Below, in pieces: positions 34,182-41,862 of a stretch of DNA of 64,000 nt. The notes beneath the pieces are model-generated. The model was given only the letters and a program-made list of their open reading frames with translations. It was not told where the DNA came from and ran no database searches. How positions within the stretch are numbered: position 1 is the stretch's first letter; every line of letters starts with the position of its first letter. The DNA is from Sphingobium indicum B90A (GTDB lineage Bacteria; Pseudomonadota; Alphaproteobacteria; Sphingomonadales; Sphingomonadaceae): positions 3,490,501 through 3,554,500 of the forward strand of contig NZ_CP013070.1 of assembly GCF_000264945.2 (NCBI RefSeq), written 5' to 3'. The position numbers were made by a program, and so were the translations under genes.

Positions 34182-35365
34182 CCCTTGCACTGAGCAAAGC
34201 AAAGCCCCGTGAAAAGCCCTACAAGCTCGCAGACGGGCACGGCCTCTACCTTCTGATTACCCCTCAAGGCGGCCGTTACTGGCGCATGAATTACCGGTTC
34301 GGCGGCAAAGCCAAGACGATGGCAATGGGGGTGTTCCCATTGATCACCCTGGCGGAAGCGCGAGAGAAACGAGATGCGGCCCGGAGGCTACTCGCGGCTG
34401 GATCGGACCCGAGCGCAACACGCAAGGAAGCTGAGGCACGCGAAGCGTTTGAAGCGACCACTGGCTTTCGGACCGTCGCCGAAGAGTGGCTGGCGAAACG
34501 AGAACGCGAAGGGCTTGGGGCCGTCACCCTTGGCAAAGTGAAGTGGCTGCTTGAGTTCGCCTATCCCTCTCTGGGCAACCGAAAGATCAGCGAGATCACG
34601 AGCATGGAACTGCTGGCAGTTCTACGTCAGGTCGAAGGTCGCGGTCGGCACGAGACTGCCAGACGGTTGAGAAGTGTGTGCGGCAGGATCTTTCGTTATG
34701 CGATCGCCACCGGACGGGCAGAACATGATCTATCGGCCAATCTGCGCGACGCCCTGACCACGCCCAAGGTGAAGCATCTGGCTGCAATCACCAACAGTCA
34801 GCAGGTCGGCCCACTCATGCGGGCAATCGAAACCTTTGATGGCCATGCGGTTACACGGGCAGCTCTGCGACTTGCGCCTCATGTTTTCGTCCGCCCCGGC
34901 GAGCTACGTCATGCCGAATGGGCCGAGATCGATTTCGACAAGGCGTTGTGGTGCATCCCGGCGGAAAAGATGAAAATGCGCCGCCCCCATCGCGTACCGC
35001 TATCGAGGCAGTCGCTGGCGATCTTTGCTTCCATTCGAGAGATCACCGGGACAGGTAAGTTTGTCTTTCCCGGCTTCCAGTCCTTGAAGCGTCCTATGTC
35101 CGAGAACGCTTTGAACGGAGCGCTTCGTAGACTCGGCTATTCAGGCGACGAGATGACGAGTCACGGCTTTCGAGCCATGGCGAGCACCTTGCTCAATGAA
35201 ATGGGAAGATGGCATCCAGACGCTATTGAGCGCCAATTAGCACATGCTGAAGCTGACGCGGTTCGGCGCGCCTATGCCCGAGGAGAATATTGGGACGAAC
35301 GTGTAGCGATGATGCAGGCATGGTCGGACTATCTCGATGACCTAGCCGGTAAGCCACCAACTTGA
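34169..35365 (+). CDS. int: P4-type tyrosine site-specific integrase
   Basis: A complete 398-residue integrase. N-terminal DUF4102-like arm-binding part (~1-85: KLADGHGLYLLITPQGGRYW, then RMNYRFGGKAKTMAMG). A core-binding part follows (VAEEWLAKREREGLG). The catalytic domain has the first arginine in RPGELRHAEW, HGFRAMASTLLNE, ERQLAHAEADAVRRAYARG with C-terminal tyrosines, and the MMQAWSDYLD ending. It probably integrated this island; no tRNA target is visible next to it. Confidence 0.9.
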   Translation: MALSSLALSKAKPREKPYKLADGHGLYLLITPQGGRYWRMNYRFGGKAKTMAMGVFPLITLAEAREKRDAARRLLAAGSDPSATRKEAEAREAFEATTGFRTVAEEWLAKREREGLGAVTLGKVKWLLEFAYPSLGNRKISEITSMELLAVLRQVEGRGRHETARRLRSVCGRIFRYAIATGRAEHDLSANLRDALTTPKVKHLAAITNSQQVGPLMRAIETFDGHAVTRAALRLAPHVFVRPGELRHAEWAEIDFDKALWCIPAEKMKMRRPHRVPLSRQSLAIFASIREITGTGKFVFPGFQSLKRPMSENALNGALRRLGYSGDEMTSHGFRAMASTLLNEMGRWHPDAIERQLAHAEADAVRRAYARGEYWDERVAMMQAWSDYLDDLAGKPPT

Positions 35366-35421
35366 ACCCTGGAAATGCATCATCGGATAAGGCTGGTGGT
35401 TAAAGTACACCAGCGGGCACG

Positions 35422-35682
35422 TTGGCTTTAATTGGCGAGGCCCTCCTTGATGATTTTGTAGAGCGCTGCCTTCAGGCTGGCGTGTCTCTGGTTGCGATTG
35501 TCGGGCCGGGCTGTTCGCGATTAGAAGACTTGATTGATGAAATCGTTGTGGGCGATGGGTCCGTGACTGACCGCTTCCTTTGCACCACGTCTCATCCTGA
35601 CGAAACATATGACGACGTGCTCAACATGGTCGAATGCTGGGAGATGGAACGGGACGATGCGATAGCTGAGGTTCGATTGTAG
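35422..35682 (+). CDS. small hypothetical protein (DUF7684-like?)
   Basis: 86 residues from TTG 35422. The layout VERCLQAGVSLVAIVGPGCS, then FLCTTSHPDETYDDVLNMVE, resembles a small family of acidic proteins (DUF7684) of unknown function; the match is from memory and tentative. No signal peptide. Confidence 0.5.
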   Translation: MALIGEALLDDFVERCLQAGVSLVAIVGPGCSRLEDLIDEIVVGDGSVTDRFLCTTSHPDETYDDVLNMVECWEMERDDAIAEVRL

Positions 35683-35804
35683 CCGCAGGTCAGCACGCTT
35701 TCATCGACCAGAAATTGCAGCTCAACGTGCCACTGTCATTTCTTAAAAGCCGACAATGTGATTAGACGTTGCGGCCGCCAGCACATCGCTACAAATTCAC
35801 GATC

Positions 35805-36017
35805 ATGAGTGACGCAGAATACGAATGGAAACCCCGCCCTCCAAATTTGCGCGAGCGAATCATCGCAGGCGTTTTCGTAGCGGTTCTTCTTGTCACCCTG
35901 GCCAGTGAGTACGCGGGATGGGGCCTGTTCGCAGACTACGAGAAGCAGGTCATGGGCCTGCTGATACTGATTGGATTGATCCTGCTGCGGTTCGCGCCAT
36001 CGGTTCACCGCCGTTAG
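35805..36017 (+). CDS. small membrane protein
   Basis: 70 residues from ATG 35805; two membrane helices (~20-38 and 48-64), short basic tail. One of a series of orphan small proteins here. Confidence 0.55.
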   Translation: MSDAEYEWKPRPPNLRERIIAGVFVAVLLVTLASEYAGWGLFADYEKQVMGLLILIGLILLRFAPSVHRR

Positions 36018-36058
36018 CGACCACTTGCGGTCGCTCCATATCGTCATATGTTTGCCCA

Positions 36059-36310
36059 ATGACTGCCATTCGCTCCTTCCTACTAGAGGCGCTTCAACGT
36101 GTCGTTGACGGCGGCGATATCGAACACGAAGAACTTGACGCCGCCGTGCCGAACCCGCTGACCCTTGATCCTGTCGAGAAGGACGCTTGGCAGCAATTGA
36201 GTAATTGGGCAGACGATGCGGACATTCGGCAAAGGGACGCGAATTACGCGACGTTAAAACGTGACTGGATGCAAGATCACATAGCAGCATTAAAAGCGAA
36301 CGGTAGCTAA
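36059..36310 (+). CDS. hypothetical acidic protein
   Basis: 83 residues from ATG 36059 (MTAIRSFLLEALQRVVDGGD...), helical and acidic, with a WQQLSNWADDADIRQRDANY segment. No family recognised. Confidence 0.55.
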   Translation: MTAIRSFLLEALQRVVDGGDIEHEELDAAVPNPLTLDPVEKDAWQQLSNWADDADIRQRDANYATLKRDWMQDHIAALKANGS

Positions 36311-36324
36311 CCACAGTCACCGTA

Positions 36325-36444
36325 TCGAAAGCCGACATTCCCCTATCCACCCAGCACCGGCATTCCCGGCACGCGAATCAGTCCCGCAGCCGATAACCCG
36401 CTGGTTCGGTTCGGGATTGGAAAGCCGCCCAGCGGCAGGCGACC
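36325..36444 (-). repeat. dispersed ~120-bp intergenic repeat, copy A (inverted)
   Basis: Core 36392-36444 is, in reverse complement, GGTCGCCTGCCGCTGGGC... through ...CAGCGGGTTATC; its outer tail ends GAATGTCGGCTTTC near 36325. Matches copies B, C and D closely in the core. Confidence 0.7.
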
Positions 36445-36525
36445 AGTTTTCGCCGTTAATGACTGGTCCGCTGGCGCCTGTAACCAGACGTTGCTCGAAC
36501 GCCCGTCATCGTGCGAGAATGCGGC

Positions 36526-36801
36526 ATGGTTCGTTCATTAAATGCAGCAGTCGCCATGGTTATAGCACCTGCTTTGCTGCTGGTTGCCGCTGCGCACACC
36601 GGCTTGTTCGCACTCGGATCGAGGCCTCTGACGTATGCCATACTTGTTCTGGCATGGCTCATTGGCATGGTGGCTATCGGGTCGGCGGGATGGTCGCGTA
36701 AAATTACCGTCGGGTTGATGGTCATCTATACGATCATCGGTATTCCTGCCTTGCCCCTCGCGGGCCTTCTTGCGGTCTGTTCCACAGGCGACTGCATCTA
36801 A
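36526..36801 (+). CDS. small membrane protein
   Basis: 91 residues from ATG 36526 (a GTG at 36511 is in frame). Three hydrophobic segments (~8-26, 33-52, 62-83) cover most of the chain. Unknown function. Confidence 0.55.
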   Translation: MVRSLNAAVAMVIAPALLLVAAAHTGLFALGSRPLTYAILVLAWLIGMVAIGSAGWSRKITVGLMVIYTIIGIPALPLAGLLAVCSTGDCI

Positions 36802-36975
36802 GTCCGCTTAGCCCTCCCCGAAAGCTGCCCCAGCGGAAGCGACCATAGCCGGTCTTTTAACTGGCCTTGTGTCTTACTCCGAACCGGACACTGACGGAAA
36901 ATACCTGTTTGTCGGCCATGCCATCGTTCTTAAGAATATTCCGCTATTGGAAGGCGACGGAGTTCGCAGGGTTAT

Positions 36976-37686
36976 ATGATGCGAGTTAAGAACGACTGCA
37001 TGATGGCGCGACGTGGGGTGATTGGTCTTTTGGCGTCGGCTGCGGCGATGGCGCTGGCAGGGTGTGCGAAACGCGGACGGCTGCGGTATCGGATTACTGT
37101 TGAAGTGGATACGCCTTCTGGCCTTAGGACCGGCTCTTCGGTGATAGAGACGCGGCAACAGGGGGCGCAGCCTCTGGTCCCGCAAGAGCTTGGCTCTGGC
37201 GGTGGCGGCGGGGTTGTCGGTGAAGCGGTGGCGGTCGATCTTGGCGGCGGGCGTGTAATATTTGCACTGCTAAGCGGACCCGAAGGGCGCAGCATTTATG
37301 CCATGGTGCCGCGTGTGCTCAATTACCCTGACCTGAAACCGCCCCTCTCGCGGCAATTCAAGCTGCACGAATGGCAAGAGGCATACGACGAAGCCGAAGA
37401 TGTCAAACCGTTCGCCGTGCTTCGGCGTGAGGATTATCCGATGCTGGTGAGTTTTGGTGATCTGGGCAATCCAAAGAGCGTTGGGGCGGTCAACCCCGAC
37501 ATGGTCGGGGTACGCCGGATTACCCTGCAAGTGACCGATGATCCTGTCACGACGGGAATTGAGAAGCGGTTGGGGTGGTTGGGAGCTTATCCTGAATCCA
37601 GATTGGATGGAGTCTATCGAGGCGATACCGGAATGCCCCTTGCGAGAAGGCTATCTAATGGCGACTTTAGAATGGAGCCTATCTAG
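36976..37686 (+). CDS. putative lipoprotein
   Basis: 236 residues. A twin-basic N terminus and the lipobox ALAGC (cysteine about residue 30) suggest export and lipid anchoring; starts at 36976, 36979, 37000 or 37003 are all possible. The mature part begins YRITVEVDTPSGLRTGSSVI and has a Gly-rich GGGGGVVGEAVAVDLGGG segment. Similar exported proteins recur in sphingomonads, often near each other; function unknown. Confidence 0.68.
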   Translation: MMRVKNDCMMARRGVIGLLASAAAMALAGCAKRGRLRYRITVEVDTPSGLRTGSSVIETRQQGAQPLVPQELGSGGGGGVVGEAVAVDLGGGRVIFALLSGPEGRSIYAMVPRVLNYPDLKPPLSRQFKLHEWQEAYDEAEDVKPFAVLRREDYPMLVSFGDLGNPKSVGAVNPDMVGVRRITLQVTDDPVTTGIEKRLGWLGAYPESRLDGVYRGDTGMPLARRLSNGDFRMEPI

Positions 37687-37826
37687 CGAGTTTGATGATC
37701 GGGTTCCTACGATGGCAGCTTTGCTCTTTCGTGCAAAAAAAAGCTGCCAGTCCGCAAACCACCCAGCCTGGTCATAGCAGCACGAAATTCAGATGGCCTC
37801 GGTCCACAACCAACCAGTTCGGTCCT

Positions 37827-37970
37827 GTCGCCTGCCGCTGGGCTGCTTTCCAAGCCCGAACCGGACCAGCGGGTTATGGCAACGCAGAGCGACTCGCTGG
37901 CGGTGAGCGACGATGCATGGTGGGAAGGACGGTCCGCTGTCGAGCATGGCATGGTGGTAAGCTGCCGACA
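37827..37970 (+). repeat. dispersed intergenic repeat, copy B
   Basis: Core 37827-37876 GTCGCCTGCCGCTGGGCTGC... to ...CCAGCGGGTTAT; a degenerate tail runs to a GCCGACATTCG near 37960-37975. Confidence 0.65.
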
Positions 37971-37989
37971 TTCGTTGTAGGCTCGACCT

Positions 37990-38148
37990 ATGACGAAGCC
38001 ATGGATTATCGCGCTCTGGGTCTTCACGGTTGCGTTGGCAGGGTGGCTGCTTGTCGATGGTCAACGCTTCGCTGCCGCCGGTGTAATGGGCACCGCGTTA
38101 TTCTGGGAAGCGATCCATCGTATGTTCGGCAGCAAGGGCACCGAATAG
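37990..38148 (+). CDS. very small membrane protein
   Basis: 52 residues from ATG 37990 (MTKPWIIALWVFTVALAGWL...), with one or two membrane segments and the end HRMFGSKGTE. The frame is complete, and composition is typical of a genuine membrane peptide. Function unknown. Confidence 0.5.
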   Translation: MTKPWIIALWVFTVALAGWLLVDGQRFAAAGVMGTALFWEAIHRMFGSKGTE

Positions 38149-38235
38149 CGCCGATGGGTGGGTAGGCGACATTCCGCTTACGCACAATTAATGCATTAAG
38201 CCGACATTCGAGTGCTGAAATTTGGGAGGGGGCAG

Positions 38236-38649
38236 TTGTCGTTAACTAGGTTTCGCTCATTTGGCGTCGGCGCCAAAAGCCATGTCGTCACGCGCGATAA
38301 ACAGGGCACGAAGTGCCTCTTTTTGTCGCTCGTTCTAGGTGCTTGTTCGCCCCACATTCCTGCGACTTCGCCCGATCTTCCCACGGAGAATTCGGCGGTG
38401 TCTGCTATGTTGAGAAGCTGCGCATGTATGCTTGGCACAGGGCCATGCGCTGACAGAGCTGCTGGAAAGTATCAGGTCAAAAACTTAAAATGTGAGTGGA
38501 ACAGAGAGCAGCGCAACAAGGTGCAATGCTCGATAACAGAACGATTTGTGGCAACCCGTTTACAAGAATATCCTGACCGGAGTTGGAAAACACATCAACA
38601 AGCGTTTCGTTATCTTGATGATCGTGGCTGGTGCGCAGACCCTTGGTAA
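38236..38649 (+). CDS. putative small lipoprotein
   Basis: About 137 residues. A TTG at 38236 directly follows GGGAGGGGG and is chosen over a GTG at 38212. Residues ~28-40 form CLFLSLVLGACSP, a lipobox-like end; the mature part has several cysteines (CACMLGTGPCADRA, LKCEW, VQCS, WCADPW). Likely cell-envelope protein of unknown role. Confidence 0.52.
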   Translation: MSLTRFRSFGVGAKSHVVTRDKQGTKCLFLSLVLGACSPHIPATSPDLPTENSAVSAMLRSCACMLGTGPCADRAAGKYQVKNLKCEWNREQRNKVQCSITERFVATRLQEYPDRSWKTHQQAFRYLDDRGWCADPW

Positions 38650-38736
38650 TGCGGATGCTTCGCAAGCTGCGCCGTGGCCGCTTTTAAATGCTGGCAGCGC
38701 GGCATCAAGTGTCCATTTCTGGCCGACTGCTGTCCG

Positions 38737-38946
38737 TCACATACCTGCGACCCATATAGCGAATGCCGCATACCCAGTCATGAGCGTCAGTGCGACTAAC
38801 CGTCCGGTATGCATCCAGAACAATAATGGCCCCTTACGCCGCCTTGGAGAAAGGCCGTATGAAGGCATAATACCCGTCGCCAAGCCCCGGACGAGAAGAA
38901 CAGCAAACAGAACGGCAAAAGCCAAAGGGAAAATTGATGCGCTCAT
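38737..38946 (-). CDS. small membrane protein
   Basis: 69 residues with hydrophobic N- and C-terminal helices (MSASIFPLAFAVLFAVLLV; VALTLMTGYAAFAIWVAGM) joined by a basic loop SPRRRKG. Reads better than the overlapping plus-strand frame. Confidence 0.5.
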   Translation of the reverse strand: MSASIFPLAFAVLFAVLLVRGLATGIMPSYGLSPRRRKGPLLFWMHTGRLVALTLMTGYAAFAIWVAGM

Positions 38947-38994
38947 GACGACCGATTATGGCTGCTCGCTGCGCGGCTCACAATGTCTGCATAT

Positions 38995-39115
38995 GGTCGC
39001 CTGCCGCTGGGCCGCTTTCCCATCCCGAACCGGACCAGCGGGTTATCGGCGGCGCGGGGTGATTCGCAGGTCGGGAACGCCGAAGGCGGGTGGGTAGCGG
39101 ACTGGCAGGTTGGGT
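38995..39115 (+). repeat. dispersed intergenic repeat, copy C
   Basis: Core 38995-39047 GGTCGCCTGCCGCTGGGCCG... to ...CCAGCGGGTTATC, then GATTCGCAGGTCGGGAACG and GGGTAGCGGACTGGCAGG. Confidence 0.7.
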
Positions 39116-39129
39116 GCATATGAAGCGGA

Positions 39130-39597
39130 TTATCGGCCTTTGCGTGATCTAGCATAAACCGCTCTTTGCATCTTCGGGCTTCTCATTGCTTCGGCAAAAT
39201 CGCTACAGCCAGAGCTTCTAAAGCGCAGGGATTCACCGAATAGTTTTGCACGAAATTGCGCTATAAACCCTGTATCAAGTGGTATTTTTCGGAGATCAAT
39301 TCTAACTTTCTCGCCTACATGAAGCTTTAAATCGCAGTTCGTTTGGCCTTCAACCCGATATTCTCTTAGCCGTTCGCCAAACCATATGTGAGTTGGCCTA
39401 ACTATAGCCGTTGTTGTTGAACCAAAGATGGAAGTCGAGGAACTAATTACTTCTCCATCCAAGGCTACAGATGCGCTATCGAGACGATTGATTTCCGCCT
39501 CCACCATCTCGGCTTCGCTGGCGTAGAAAACACATTCGCAAGCGAGCGCGGGCGTTTGAGCAAGCACTCCCGCAACGATGAGCACCCACAGTTTCAT
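39130..39597 (-). CDS. secreted hypothetical protein
   Basis: 155 residues from ATG 39597, preceded by GGGGGGAAGAAG. Signal peptide (KLWVLIVAGVLAQTPALA) followed by CECVFYASEAEMVEAEINRL, in the manner of small CxC exported proteins, and a beta-rich remainder. Function unknown. Confidence 0.6.
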   Translation of the reverse strand: MKLWVLIVAGVLAQTPALACECVFYASEAEMVEAEINRLDSASVALDGEVISSSTSIFGSTTTAIVRPTHIWFGERLREYRVEGQTNCDLKLHVGEKVRIDLRKIPLDTGFIAQFRAKLFGESLRFRSSGCSDFAEAMRSPKMQRAVYARSRKGR

Positions 39598-39665
39598 GTC
39601 TTCTTCCCCCCTGCCGGAATGTCCGCAGTTGAGGAATAAAACTTGAAGCATTTTTGGCAACAACT

Positions 39666-39790
39666 GGTCGCTTGCCGCTGGGCTGCTATCCAATCCCGAA
39701 CCAGACCAGGAGCTTGTCAGCGGCGCGGTGTGATTCGCAGGCGAGGAACGACGATCGCGGGTGGCTAGCGGTCGTTCCGGTAACGGGAAG
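39666..39790 (+). repeat. dispersed intergenic repeat, copy D
   Basis: Core GGTCGCTTGCCGCTGGGCTG, then CAATCCCGAACCAGACCAGG, and tail GTGTGATTCGCAGGCGAGG; the most diverged copy, but it shares the long tail with copy C. Confidence 0.65.
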
Positions 39791-39807
39791 GTATAGCGCA
39801 ATAACGG

Positions 39808-40692
39808 TCATTTCCCGGCAGTGGGTGCCAACACAATCTTGCGATCCCATTGGAAGAGGCGTCCATCAATCCGGGCCTCAGGATCGAGGTCAAGCAGCCG
39901 ATATTCGGAATAGGATGTGCCGTCATCGGCCTCGCTGTCGGCCGAGATCAATAAGCCTTGCCATGGCCCGGTCTCGTTGAGAACGCAGCTATTGGAAAAG
40001 AAGAACGCGAAAGAGGTGTCGAAGCAGGTGCGGCGGAAAGAGGTATTCTCCAACCGGTCGTCCGTCCGCCTGCTGACAGCAGCCCTCGGCCCTTCTTGCA
40101 GCAATTGGCGGTCCATGACGACGAAGTGGGCCGGAATCGGATAAAGTTCGCCCTCAGCAATATTATTCGTCGAAACCACCGGCGCAGCGCCGTTGTGGAT
40201 GACGATAAAGCGCGCCATACCGTTGAACAGGGACATATGGATGATCCTTGTCTCTACCTTTGCTTTGACATCGCACTGATCGGATCGTTCGACCCGCCAA
40301 GTGCGGCCTAGATAAAGGCCTTGATCGCCCGACCTGTAGAACCAGAATTCGGTATGTGTCCGCGCCGGAAGATAGTCAGGGAGGCTTCGCGGATCGGGAA
40401 GTGTGACGGACTCGCGGCATTCCGCACTTGCAGGCAATGACACCTTTGCGTCGCTAACGTTAAGTCTATCGTCGGCGAAGTAACCATGCAGAGCAAGGCC
40501 TTTAACAGGGCCAGGCGGTTGGTAATTCGCCTGATAACTGTAGTCCTCATCGCTTTCCATCCGCCAGACTGGAGAAAGCGACACGGAACCGGCACTTTTC
40601 GCCGACAGGGCGCTGTTGGGGAGGGCAAGAAATGCGCAGAGGACGAATGCAAGCTGTTTGGTCAAGCTTGGTAGGGCAGACTGAATGCTCAT
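39808..40692 (-). CDS. secreted hypothetical protein
   Basis: 294 residues from ATG 40692. N-terminal signal peptide (LAFVLCAFLALPNSALSAKS) and a beta-rich mature part with SLSPVWRMESDEDYSYQANY. No domain recognised. Belongs with the neighbouring exported orphans in this accessory stretch. Confidence 0.6.
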   Translation of the reverse strand: MSIQSALPSLTKQLAFVLCAFLALPNSALSAKSAGSVSLSPVWRMESDEDYSYQANYQPPGPVKGLALHGYFADDRLNVSDAKVSLPASAECRESVTLPDPRSLPDYLPARTHTEFWFYRSGDQGLYLGRTWRVERSDQCDVKAKVETRIIHMSLFNGMARFIVIHNGAAPVVSTNNIAEGELYPIPAHFVVMDRQLLQEGPRAAVSRRTDDRLENTSFRRTCFDTSFAFFFSNSCVLNETGPWQGLLISADSEADDGTSYSEYRLLDLDPEARIDGRLFQWDRKIVLAPTAGK

Positions 40693-40848
40693 GTCTTGAA
40701 ACTCTTTCCCCTGTCGAATGTGGCGCAGGTCGCGTCGCTGCTCGACAGGCACACATTTCCGTCAATGTTCAGTCATGGAGACAGCTGACCAGGCACGGCC
40801 GAAGGCGCGAGGCGAGGGTCACACCATGCAGCCACACGCTGCCTGGCT

Positions 40849-41487
40849 GTTCGACGCGTCGGACAATCACTCGTCGACCTGCAGGCCAGCTTGGCCGACC
40901 AACTTGAGAACCTTCGGGTCCTTGAGCAGTCCTCGGGAGCACTGCGCGGTATCGCGGAAGCCTTCGATGGTCAGAACGAGATGCGGACGAGCCTCGAGAC
41001 ATTCGCCATTGGTGCTATGTTCGATCAGGTTCTTGAAGCGGCGAACCTCCGGCTCGATCCAATGACCACCGGCCGATATCGGTTCGAGCGCGACACCGAG
41101 AGCATCGGAGGACGCTCAAAACGAGGGCTGGACGTTCGCGTCCACGACATCGAGACCGGCCGCGCCCGCGAGATCATCACGCTTTCGGGCGGCGAGACCT
41201 TCATCGCAGCCTTGTCCCTCGCACTCGGCCTGTCCGACATCGTCGAAATGACAAACGGGGCCATCAGGCTCGACACCATTTTCATCGATGAGGGCTTCGG
41301 CAGCCTCGATACAGATAACGACGCCGGCACGCTCGATCAGGTCCTGCAGGTGCTTCAGAATATTGTCGGCGAGCGGCGTGCCGTGGGCCTGATTTCACAC
41401 GTGCCCTTGGTCCAACAGGCAGTTCCAAATGGCTTCACCGTGCACAAGGGTGCAAATGGCAGCCAGATCGAGGCTCGGGCAGGCTGA
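40849..41487 (+). pseudogene. C-terminal fragment of SbcC/Rad50-type exonuclease subunit
   Basis: Only the C-terminal ATPase lobe is present: the ABC signature in ITLSGGETFIAALSLALGLS, Walker B IRLDTIFIDEGFGSLD, and the H-loop GLISHVPLVQQ. A complete SbcC is around 1000 residues and begins with Walker A; this has ~210 residues and no proper start, with the reading frame open and unrelated to SbcC upstream of ~40849. A deletion remnant, possibly of a defence or repair gene; no sbcD is present. Confidence 0.8.
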
Positions 41488-41534
41488 CTATTCATTATTC
41501 GTCAATTAATATGTAATTGAAATATAGGTGATTT

Positions 41535-41762
41535 ATGGAACCTTATCGAGATTGGGATAATGATTCAGGTGTTCGAGCCTTTGAGATTTCTGAAGGTCAA
41601 ATCGACATTCAATTCAAAACCGGAGCAGTTTACCGGTATACATCTGCCTCAGTCGGGTCGGCAAACTTTGATCAAATGGTAGCTCTTGCGCGGGCCGGTG
41701 AAGGTCTAAATAACTTTATAAATCGAGTAGTAAAGAATCGATATTCATCAAGGTTGCGTTAA
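41535..41762 (+). CDS. KTSC-like small protein
   Basis: 75 residues (MEPYRDWDNDSGVRAFEISEG...). The pattern IDIQFKTGAVYRYTSASVGS, then GLNNFINRVVKNRYSS, matches the KTSC-type fold (beta hairpins ending in an N..I...Y helix). Often next to DNA repair or defence genes; here it lies between the SbcC fragment and an OLD-family gene. Function unknown. Confidence 0.65.
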   Translation: MEPYRDWDNDSGVRAFEISEGQIDIQFKTGAVYRYTSASVGSANFDQMVALARAGEGLNNFINRVVKNRYSSRLR

Positions 41763-41862
41763 AGAAGAGACAGGTTGCAAATCTGCGGGCATACCAAGTT
41801 TCTCATGTCGCAATGTCCCAATGATTGGAATCGGGTCGTAGCTCACTTCGAGGGAGGGCAAG

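Noticed and set aside
34100..34200. tRNA as integrase target
   Set aside because: No cloverleaf or tRNA 3' end could be found next to the integrase.
38546..39097. 183-residue plus-strand frame
   Set aside because: Overlaps a lipoprotein gene, a better minus-strand membrane gene and repeat copy C; composition not gene-like.
36325..39790. CRISPR array
   Set aside because: Only four widely and unevenly spaced ~120-bp repeats with genes between them; no short spacers and no cas genes.
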